Assembly (NCBI GenBank): GCA_002366995.1
Contig: DFCM01000006.1
Span: 1-5,664 of the forward strand
DNA: 5,664 bases
Source: a bacterium UBP3_UBA3054
GTDB lineage: Bacteria > Auribacterota > UBA3054
Direction: 5' to 3'
Shown: positions 1 to 5,664 of the stretch, one piece after another
Position numbering within the stretch: the stretch's first letter is position 1
How the letters are laid out: the number at the start of each line of letters is the position of its first letter
Notes under the pieces: model-generated
The model's database searches: none
What the model was told of the DNA's origin: nothing
The model's input: the letters and a program-made list of their open reading frames with translations, nothing else
Position numbers and translations under genes: made by a program

Positions 1-857
1 TTGCCGGCAAAGCAGTTCCAGCTGTTCCAGCCCATGGGAGGTGTTAAGGCGATCTTGTCCCCCACCGTCAGTTTCAGAGTTCTTTGGGTTTCGCCCAGGG
101 CGTTCTTGGCTTTGAAGGTGATAAGATAGTCGCCTGCGGTCTTTACGCTGCCGGTGAGAATGCCAGTCTTCGCGTCGAAGCTCGTGCCTTCGGGAAGATT
201 CTCGGCCGAGAACTCCATGGGGCGTTCGCCGGAAACGGGCAGGCGGTAGATGATGGGATGATCCGGTCCCACGCCGAAAACTTTCGGGCCGTTGATGCGC
301 GGCGTTTTCGGGATCTTGGGGCTTAGGATACCGAGCTGCTCGGAACTTCTTACCATGGGTTCTATCACGGCTCCGTCTTCCGCGATGAAGACCGCCTTGC
401 ACCAGTCGGCGTGGTCGCACTCCTCGCCGTCGATCTTGTCTATCTCAAGCTCAACTTTTTTCGCGCCCTTGAGGTCGGCTTTCAAAACAGCCGGGCCCCT
501 GTTGCCGACCTTGTCGCCAAGCTCCGGAGTTTCCGCCACCAGCTTATCGTCGGCGTAAACTCTGAAGATGACGGAAGCGCCTTCCTCGGCCTCGTCGTCG
601 ATGCCCACAACCGCTCCGAAGGCGACGGTCTTGCCGTCAAGTTTGTAAAGCGCCTCGCCGGGGGAATGGGAGCCGACGCCTCTTTCATAGATCTTGCCGG
701 CTATCTTCAGGGGATTGCCGTCCACGCTGCGGTTTCTGGCGGCGGTCTTCCAATTCTGCCTGATGTGGTCAAGCGGCATCGAATCTAGCCAGATGTTGGT
801 TACTGCCAAAGCGTCGAGCGCGGCGAAAAGGCAAAGTGCGAGGCAAAGTTTCTTCAT
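1..857 (-). CDS. Exported NPCBM-Ig-GH27 alpha-galactosidase-type glycoside hydrolase, 3' partial
   Basis: The frame starts at ATG 857-855 and stays open for 285 codons to the left edge, so the gene continues outside the window. Residues 1-18 are a signal peptide (MKK, hydrophobic core, ALA cleavage site before V19). Residues about 19-165 match an NPCBM carbohydrate-binding domain: YERGVGSH (57-64), VGIDDEA (84-90), FRVYADDKLV (98-107) and CDHADWCKA (147-155). Residues about 185-267 match a putative-Ig (He_PIG) domain, with LPEGTSFDAKTGILTGS (221-237) and AGDYLITFKAKN. The last visible residues, TPPMGWNSWNCFAG (272-285), are the signature opening of the GH27 (melibiase) TIM barrel. GH27 enzymes release alpha-galactose or alpha-N-acetylgalactosamine, and some members remove beta-L-arabinopyranose, so the exact substrate is open. 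The catalytic aspartates are off the window. The gene follows the esterase by 10 bases with an AAGGAG site, pointing to co-expression and cooperative breakdown of a decorated polysaccharide. Confidence 0.92.
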   Translation of the reverse strand, partial: MKKLCLALCLFAALDALAVTNIWLDSMPLDHIRQNWKTAARNRSVDGNPLKIAGKIYERGVGSHSPGEALYKLDGKTVAFGAVVGIDDEAEEGASVIFRVYADDKLVAETPELGDKVGNRGPAVLKADLKGAKKVELEIDKIDGEECDHADWCKAVFIAEDGAVIEPMVRSSEQLGILSPKIPKTPRINGPKVFGVGPDHPIIYRLPVSGERPMEFSAENLPEGTSFDAKTGILTGSVKTAGDYLITFKAKNALGETQRTLKLTVGDKIALTPPMGWNSWNCFAG

Positions 858-863
858 TTGTTT

Positions 864-869
864 CTCCTT
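864..869 (-). promoter_or_regulatory. Ribosome binding site of the GH27 gene, overlapping the esterase stop codon
   Basis: The minus strand reads TAAGGAGAAACAAATG. The TAA at 870-868 is the esterase stop and its last two bases belong to the strong AAGGAG Shine-Dalgarno, 6 bases before the ATG at 857. A ribosome terminating on the esterase sits on this site, which favours coupled translation, and the site fixes the GH27 start. Confidence 0.85.
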
Positions 870-2631
870 ATTTGTTGAATCCTTTCTGGTTCATGAATTC
901 CCAGACGCGGTCCATAAAATTGTAACTGCCGGTGCCGGGCGCGGCCTTGGCCTGGAAGCAGTGGTTTCTCGTGGCGAAGGTGTGAAGTTCTGACTGGATG
1001 CCCATGCGGCGCATCTGCTCCCAAACTTTCACGGAGTTCATGGCGCTCCAGCCGTCAGAGTCGCCGTGCAGGAAAAGCACGGGAGGCGTGGCGCGGTCGA
1101 AGGCGAATTCTTTGACGATCCTGACGTCGTCGCCGTTGCCGTCGCCGTTGTTGTTCCTGTCGATCTGGTCTGTCACGCAGTAGGCCGGGTAGATCGCCAC
1201 GCCCCACTGGACGCTGCAGGAACAATTGTCGATCTCATCGATGGGCCAGTAGGCGTGGGAGAGGGAATTCAGGGCGCCCATTAAGGTAAGGTGTCCGCCG
1301 GCGGAGCAGCCCATGATGCCGATCATGTTGGGATCGAGTCCGTATTCCGGGGCTTTCTTCCTGACTATCCTGATAGCGCGCTGCAGATCTTGCCAGGCGG
1401 AAATGTGTTTGGCCAAAGGCGGCAGCGGCCTGGGCTCGCGGTGCTTCAATGTGACCACCGTCATGCCCTTCTCGTTGAGATAGCGTCTCACCGGCGCGGC
1501 CTCGAAGCCGTCTGGGTCGTTGCCGTAATAGCCGCCGCCGGAATAGACGATCTGTATGGACTTGGTCTTCAGTTCCTTGGGGAAGTGCCATTCGATATAG
1601 GGTCTTACGGTCTGGTTCGTCTGGACGTCCGGCATTCTGCCCTCCGGCCAGATCTCCTCTTTTTTATAATCTCCCCTGGCGTCGTCTTTGGCGAAGCGGT
1701 CCATAAGTTTTTCTTCCTTGCCCAATCTTCCGTCGAAGTTCATTTGGCGCAGGAATTCCTCCGCGCGGTCGAACCAGGTGTCGTAGGGCGCGCCTTCGCA
1801 GGCCTTGGTCCCCCACTTGCCCATGAAGCCGTGGCTGCGGTCCGCGAAAAGGTGGAGTTCCGCGGGGACCTTCATTTTTCTAAGCTGGCGGTAGATCTCC
1901 GTCGAGCCGTTGGGGGAATATAGGTCCGCGCCGCCGTGGAAAAGGCACAAAGGACAGCTCTTGGCGTCGAATTTGAAGGCTTCCGTCAGCCGGACGTCTA
2001 TGGAGTTGCCGTCCCTCTCATTCGGGCCTTCTAAGCCGTCTGAGAGCGCGTAGGCGGTATAGATGGGTATGGCCCAGTTGATGTGGCAGGAAATTTCGTC
2101 CAGCTCGTCGATTGGTTCATAAGCTTTCGTCTGGGAGCTGACGGCGAGCATGACTGTCAGGTGCGCGCCGGCGGAAAAACCCAGGGCGCCGATGTTATCG
2201 GGAGAATAGCCTCTCTTCTTCGCCTCGCTCCTGACGATCCTGACAGCGCGCTGACCGTCTTCCCAGCCCGTCTGGTAGATGGGAAGACCTTTTGGCCTAG
2301 GCACGCGGTAAGCGAGGTTGACGCACTGGAAGCCAAGCTCCGTCATACGCTCCGCGATGGCATCGATCCAGGGCATGTCGCAGCGGCATTCGTAGGCGCC
2401 GCCGGAAATAAGAATGAGGCAGCCCTTGGCGGGATTGGCTTCCTTGGGAGAAGCGTACCACTCGAGACGCGGCGTCTCGCTTTGCAATTGATGCTCCTGA
2501 AGGTCGGGCGTCTTCCCTTCCGGCCAGAGGGGCGTCGTTTCGCAATCACTTGGGAGAGCGAAGATCGTTCCGGCGAAAATCAGGATCAGGAGAAAGAAAG
2601 CGAAGGGATGATCTTTGGGAACGATATTCAT
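868..2631 (-). CDS. Exported tandem alpha/beta hydrolase (two esterase domains), putative carbohydrate esterase
   Basis: Complete 587-residue protein. Residues about 9-25 form a hydrophobic signal segment with likely cleavage after A25 (TIFA/LPS). Two homologous serine-hydrolase domains follow (about 33-298 and 325-585). Each opens with a WPEG motif (LWPEGKTPDLQ, IWPEGRMPDVQ) and has an oxyanion-loop SGG motif (76-78, 364-366), a nucleophile elbow (GFSAGAH with S153; GCSAGGH with S443), an acid (D236; D526) and a His (H267; H557). Both triads are complete and equivalent residues are exactly 290 apart. The layout resembles Abhydrolase_3/BD-FAE-like proteins, many of which are acetylxylan or feruloyl esterases, so removal of acyl groups from polysaccharide outside the cytoplasm is the best guess; the substrate cannot be read from sequence. 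The start at 2631 has a Shine-Dalgarno 6 bases upstream and lies 12 bases after the polC stop. The TAA stop (870-868) forms part of the next gene's ribosome binding site. A peptidase of the same fold is a less likely alternative. Confidence 0.9.
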   Translation of the reverse strand: MNIVPKDHPFAFFLLILIFAGTIFALPSDCETTPLWPEGKTPDLQEHQLQSETPRLEWYASPKEANPAKGCLILISGGAYECRCDMPWIDAIAERMTELGFQCVNLAYRVPRPKGLPIYQTGWEDGQRAVRIVRSEAKKRGYSPDNIGALGFSAGAHLTVMLAVSSQTKAYEPIDELDEISCHINWAIPIYTAYALSDGLEGPNERDGNSIDVRLTEAFKFDAKSCPLCLFHGGADLYSPNGSTEIYRQLRKMKVPAELHLFADRSHGFMGKWGTKACEGAPYDTWFDRAEEFLRQMNFDGRLGKEEKLMDRFAKDDARGDYKKEEIWPEGRMPDVQTNQTVRPYIEWHFPKELKTKSIQIVYSGGGYYGNDPDGFEAAPVRRYLNEKGMTVVTLKHREPRPLPPLAKHISAWQDLQRAIRIVRKKAPEYGLDPNMIGIMGCSAGGHLTLMGALNSLSHAYWPIDEIDNCSCSVQWGVAIYPAYCVTDQIDRNNNGDGNGDDVRIVKEFAFDRATPPVLFLHGDSDGWSAMNSVKVWEQMRRMGIQSELHTFATRNHCFQAKAAPGTGSYNFMDRVWEFMNQKGFNK

Positions 2632-2637
2632 TTTTGA

Positions 2638-2643
2638 CCTCTC
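2638..2643 (-). promoter_or_regulatory. Ribosome binding site of the tandem esterase gene
   Basis: On the minus strand the polC stop TAA (2646-2644) runs directly into GAGAGG, followed by a 6-base spacer (TCAAAA) and the ATG at 2631. This supports 2631 as the start and suggests translational coupling to polC. The anti-Shine-Dalgarno match is good but not perfect. Confidence 0.75.
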
Positions 2644-5600
2644 TTAAAAAAGTGAAAGCTGGGTGTCTGGTTCCGGTTCGGGTTTTGTTTCCTCGGGAGG
2701 AGGAGGCGTGGGAACGTTCTCCTGGACCTTCGGCTCGGACTTGGGAGTGAGCGTATTGGGCTTAAGATAGACTTCGCTCTCGTCCTTGGCTTCCGGCGCC
2801 GGATCCTCGACCTTCTTGGGTTCGGGGCTCGAGAACATGGAGAAGAAATCCGTCTGGCTGCTTTCCGGCATGTCGCCCAGGAGGCCGTCATTTTTCATAG
2901 CCGCCAGAAGCGTTGAGTTGCAGCCCACCAGGCGCTGGAATTCCTCCTGGTTGGAGAAGGTGCCGACTTCCTCCCTGGCTTTTGCGATACTGGCGGCCAC
3001 GGCCTCGCTCAGCCCCGGGATGGAGTTGAGAGGCGGCAGGATCTTGCCGTCCTTGATAAGGCACTTGGTGGGATGGGACTTGTAGATGTCAAGGGGCAGC
3101 ATCTCGAAGCCGCGGGCGTACATTTCCTGAGCCAGTTCGAGGATTTCTATGGAAGCCTGGTCGTTGGCGGTCGCGTCCTTGCCTTTGTTTCTTAGAGCGT
3201 AGAGCTCCTGGCGGACGGCCTTCAGGCCTTTGGAGACCAGGGTGGAGTTAAGGTGGTCGCGCTTGATGGAGAAATAGGTGGCGTAGAAAGCCAGAGGATA
3301 ATGGACCTTGCAGTAGGCGATCCTGGCGGCGTTCAGAACGTAAGCCACGGCGTGCGCCTTCGGGAACATGTATTTGATCTTCTTGCAGGAATCAACGTAC
3401 CAGTCCGGGACCTTGACCTTGCCCATGGCCTCCTCGTCCTCGGGCTTCAAGCCTTTGCCCTTACGGACGCTCTCCATGATCTTGAAGGCGTGGAAAGGCT
3501 CCATGCCCCTGCCCTTCAGATAGAGCATGATGTCGTCTCTGGTGCAAATGACGTCGCTTAGCGTCAGCTTCAGGTTGGTGATGAGGGACTGGGCGTTGTC
3601 GAGCCAGACGTTCGTGCCGTGGGAAAGACCGGATATCCTGATGAGGTCCTCGATGTTTTTCGGCTTGGCGTCCATGAGCATGCCGCGGACGAAGTTCGTG
3701 CCGAATTCCGGAATGCCAAGAGTTCCCGTATTGCTGTCAATGTCCTCGGGCTTGACCTTCAGGGCCTCCACGGACGTGAAGAGGCTCAGCATGGCGGGAT
3801 CGTTCAATTCCAGCTTCGTCACGTCGGAGCCGAGGTAGTCGCTAAGGAGCTTGATCTGCGTCGGCACATCGTGTCCCAAGATGTCCAGCTTCAATAGCTG
3901 CGATTCCATCTTGTGGTAATCGAAGTGCGTGATCTTGTTCTGAGCGTCCTTTTTGTCCGCGGGATACTGCACGGGGCAGAAGTCTGTTATCAGTTCGCCC
4001 TTCGGAAGAATGATCATGCCGCCAGGGTGCTGGCCGGTGGTCCTTTTCACGCCCACCAGCTGGAAGATGATGTATTCCTTCATGGCGGCCGACATCTTTA
4101 GCCCGGTCTCGTCCAGGTATTTCATGACGAAGCCGTAGGCCGTCTTGCTCTGCAAGGTCGCGATGGTGCCGGCGCGGTAGACGTTCTCGATGCCGAAGAG
4201 TCTTTCCGTGTAGCGGTGAGCCTGGCTCTGATACTCGCCCGCGAAGTTAAGGTCGATATCCGGCGTCTTGTCGCCCTTGTAGCCCACGAAGGTCTCGAAG
4301 GGAATGTCGAAGCCGAAGCGTCCCATCATTTCACCGCAGACCGAGCACTTTCTGTCGGGCAGGTCGATCCCAATAGTCTGGGTTATGCCGTTCAGGGGCG
4401 TCGCCCTGGGCTCGCCCTCGTCGTCGTAGCCTACGAATTCCGTCTTGTGGCATTTCGGGCAGACGTAGTGGGCCGGCAGGCTGTTCACTTCCGTGATGCC
4501 GCTCAAAAACGCCACGAAGCTAGAACCCACGCTGCCTCTGGATCCCACGATATAACCGTCGGACAAAGATTTCTGCACCAGCATCTGGGCCAGCATGTAA
4601 AGGTCGGCGTAATGGTTCTCGATGATGGAGCCGATCTCGCGCTCCAATCGCATCAGCGGGATCTTGTGGGGATTTTCGCCGTAGACCGCGTGCAGCTTAC
4701 CGTAGCAGAGGTCGCGCAGACGCTGCTCCGCGTTCTCCACTTTCGGCGGATGGAAGCCGTCGGGAATAGGCTGGAGATCTTCCAGCGATTCCGCGATCTT
4801 TCTGGTGTTTTCTATGACGATCTCTTTGGCCTTCTCCTCACCAAGATAGCTGAATTCCTCCAGCATCTTGTCGGTGGAGCGGAAATACAAAGGCGCCTCG
4901 GTCTCGTCGTCGTAGCCCTGGCCAACCTGCAATATCTTTCTGGCCAGCGCGTCCTTTTCCTCAAGGATATGCACGTCGCAGGTGGCGCAGACCGGTTTCC
5001 CGTACTTCTCGCCAAGCTCGACAATTCTCTTGTTCAGCCTGATGAGATCGTCGTTGTTCCTGAGCTTGGGATACTCCACCTTGCTCTTCAAAAAAACGTT
5101 GTTGCCAAGCGGCTGGATCTCGAAATAATCGTAAAGTTTCTGCGCCTCGGAAAAACGCTTGTCGAACTCTTCTGAGGATATCTGCTCGGCGTCTTCCTTC
5201 AGCACGAGGTTGAAAAGCTCGCCCGCCACGCAGGCGCCGCCGATAACCAGCCCTTCCCTATACTGCTCTAGCACGTCCCTTGGGATAAGCGGATGGCTGT
5301 AGAAATATTCCGTGTGGGAGACTGAGACGAGATCGTAAATGTTGTGCAGTCCTTTCCTGTTCTTGGCGTAAAGAATGATGTGGTAGGTGTTGGCCTTGAT
5401 GTCGGAGGCGTCCTGCTTGCTGAGCCCTCCGGAATTCTTGCTCTCAAGGCGTTTTTTCAGTTCCTCGGAAGGAATGTTGACAAGATATCCCTCCACGCCG
5501 AACAAAAGCCTTATGCCTAATTTCTTGGCCTGCTTGTAGGCGTCGGGATAGATGTGCACGTTGCCGTGATCGGTGACGCCCACCGCGGGATGTCCCCAGA

Positions 5601-5664
5601 ACTTCGCCCGGGCGATAAGGTCGTTCACTTCCGTCAGGGCGTCCATGGCGCTCATCTTCGTGTG
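2644..5664 (-). CDS. polC: PolC-type DNA polymerase III alpha subunit, 5' partial, lacking the inserted exonuclease domain
   Basis: Replicative DNA polymerase, acting in the cytoplasm at the fork with the sliding clamp. The reading frame is open to the right edge. Residues here count from the first in-window Met (5655-5653), which is internal, because the frame upstream reads H-T-K into it as part of the PHP motif LHxHT; the true start and the N-terminal/OB domains of PolC lie outside. The PHP domain covers about residues 1-290, with D5, D29-H30, E55, H92, C142 and D227-V-H229. The polymerase core follows: GSRGSVGSS (371-379), Zn-binding C399/C402/C437/C440, catalytic D466 and D468 in PDIDLNF, D591 in KLDILGHD, then GVKRTTGQHPGG and CKKIKYMFPKAHA. 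A helix-hairpin-helix-like stretch (about 873-926) precedes clamp motif QTDFF, a Pro/Glu tail and terminal QLSLF. No DVETTG exonuclease motif occurs between residues 60 and 91, where PolC normally carries that domain. PolC rather than DnaE is certain from the motif order and absence of a C-terminal OB fold. Confidence 0.97.
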   Translation of the reverse strand, partial: HTKMSAMDALTEVNDLIARAKFWGHPAVGVTDHGNVHIYPDAYKQAKKLGIRLLFGVEGYLVNIPSEELKKRLESKNSGGLSKQDASDIKANTYHIILYAKNRKGLHNIYDLVSVSHTEYFYSHPLIPRDVLEQYREGLVIGGACVAGELFNLVLKEDAEQISSEEFDKRFSEAQKLYDYFEIQPLGNNVFLKSKVEYPKLRNNDDLIRLNKRIVELGEKYGKPVCATCDVHILEEKDALARKILQVGQGYDDETEAPLYFRSTDKMLEEFSYLGEEKAKEIVIENTRKIAESLEDLQPIPDGFHPPKVENAEQRLRDLCYGKLHAVYGENPHKIPLMRLEREIGSIIENHYADLYMLAQMLVQKSLSDGYIVGSRGSVGSSFVAFLSGITEVNSLPAHYVCPKCHKTEFVGYDDEGEPRATPLNGITQTIGIDLPDRKCSVCGEMMGRFGFDIPFETFVGYKGDKTPDIDLNFAGEYQSQAHRYTERLFGIENVYRAGTIATLQSKTAYGFVMKYLDETGLKMSAAMKEYIIFQLVGVKRTTGQHPGGMIILPKGELITDFCPVQYPADKKDAQNKITHFDYHKMESQLLKLDILGHDVPTQIKLLSDYLGSDVTKLELNDPAMLSLFTSVEALKVKPEDIDSNTGTLGIPEFGTNFVRGMLMDAKPKNIEDLIRISGLSHGTNVWLDNAQSLITNLKLTLSDVICTRDDIMLYLKGRGMEPFHAFKIMESVRKGKGLKPEDEEAMGKVKVPDWYVDSCKKIKYMFPKAHAVAYVLNAARIAYCKVHYPLAFYATYFSIKRDHLNSTLVSKGLKAVRQELYALRNKGKDATANDQASIEILELAQEMYARGFEMLPLDIYKSHPTKCLIKDGKILPPLNSIPGLSEAVAASIAKAREEVGTFSNQEEFQRLVGCNSTLLAAMKNDGLLGDMPESSQTDFFSMFSSPEPKKVEDPAPEAKDESEVYLKPNTLTPKSEPKVQENVPTPPPPEETKPEPEPDTQLSLF
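2647..2856 (-). other. PolC C-terminal tail: two clamp-binding-like motifs around a Pro/Glu linker
   Basis: QTDFF (2856-2842) fits the bacterial clamp-binding pentapeptide pattern (Q at 1, S/D at 3, F at 5). QLSLF (2661-2647) is the consensus form and ends the protein. Between them, 2826-2662 encodes 55 residues with 15 Pro and 11 Glu, including a PPPPEE run, which should be disordered and extended. In Bacillus PolC a QLSLF motif directly ends the folded protein. Confidence 0.75.
4336..4461 (-). other. Zn-binding Cys4 motif of PolC
   Basis: CPKC (residues 399-402) and CSVC (437-440) form a C-x2-C-x34-C-x2-C site between the GSRGSVGSS segment and the palm aspartates, where PolC proteins carry a structural zinc site. 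The middle spacer looks roughly a dozen residues longer than the Bacillus version as I recall it. The extra residues are an acidic, hydrophilic stretch following FVGYDDEGE. Confidence 0.8.

Noticed and set aside
858..867. Promoter or terminator in the intergenic gaps (858-867 and 2632-2643)
   Set aside because: The gaps are only 10 and 12 bases and are fully used by ribosome binding sites and spacers. No hairpin with a T-run is present.
1640..1740. Two separate esterase genes fused by a sequencing frameshift or missed stop
   Set aside because: The frame is continuous through the linker between domains (about residues 298-327), with no stop, no Shine-Dalgarno before an internal Met and no second signal peptide, so a genuine two-domain protein is the better reading.
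2542..2559. Lipoprotein signal on the tandem esterase (Cys at residue 30)
   Set aside because: The residues before the Cys (LPSD) do not make a lipobox, and the Cys is several residues past the likely A25 cleavage site. Ordinary secretion fits better.
1291..2637. Plus-strand open frames at 1291-1923 and 2083-2637
   Set aside because: Both are antisense to the tandem esterase, whose two complete triads and signal peptide identify the real frame.
4216..5175. Long plus-strand open frame of 319 codons opposite polC
   Set aside because: It lies wholly antisense to strongly conserved PolC sequence, its translation shows no recognisable domain and is rich in residues expected from the reverse of a GC-rich coding frame, and it has no clear ribosome binding site. 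It is a shadow.
5653..5655. ATG at 5655 as the start of polC
   Set aside because: The codons before it read H-T-K, completing the LHxHT-type PHP motif, with no stop before the edge. The Met is internal and the gene continues outside the window.

Overview
The window holds three protein genes, all on the minus strand and packed head to tail with gaps of only 10-12 bases, so they look like one transcription unit read from high to low coordinates. In transcription order they are: (1) the 3' three quarters or so of polC, a PolC-type DNA polymerase III alpha subunit whose start lies beyond the right edge; (2) a complete exported protein made of two tandem alpha/beta-hydrolase (carbohydrate-esterase-like) domains; and (3) the 5' part of an exported GH27 alpha-galactosidase-type glycoside hydrolase, running off the left edge. 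Each internal gene has a clear Shine-Dalgarno sequence beginning in or beside the stop codon of the gene before it. There is no room for a promoter or terminator between the genes, and I see no RNA gene, mobile element, CRISPR array or plus-strand gene.

The replication gene is the most interesting part. The polymerase core is unmistakably PolC (Zn-binding Cys4 motif, PDIDLNF and KLDILGHD catalytic motifs, C-terminal QLSLF clamp motif). However, the DnaQ-like 3'-5' exonuclease that is normally inserted inside the PHP domain of PolC is missing: about 30 residues stand where roughly 200 are expected. The PHP domain itself keeps every metal-ligand position visible in the window, including a D-x-H motif that my recollection of Bacillus PolC has as N-x-H. 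The C-terminus is also unusual. A QTDFF motif sits close to where the usual C-terminal clamp motif would be, followed by a 55-residue Pro/Glu-rich tail that carries a second, perfect QLSLF at the very end.

The two downstream genes fit degradation of plant or host polysaccharide. An esterase would remove acyl decorations and a GH27 enzyme would remove alpha-linked galactose-type residues; both have N-terminal signal peptides. The combination of PolC with NPCBM-GH27 and WPEG-type esterases, in fairly GC-rich DNA, suggests a fermentative, gut- or sediment-type bacterium. The secreted carbohydrate enzymes resemble those of Lentisphaerota/Kiritimatiellota-like (PVC) lineages more than classical Firmicutes, but this placement is an impression from the proteins and is low confidence.
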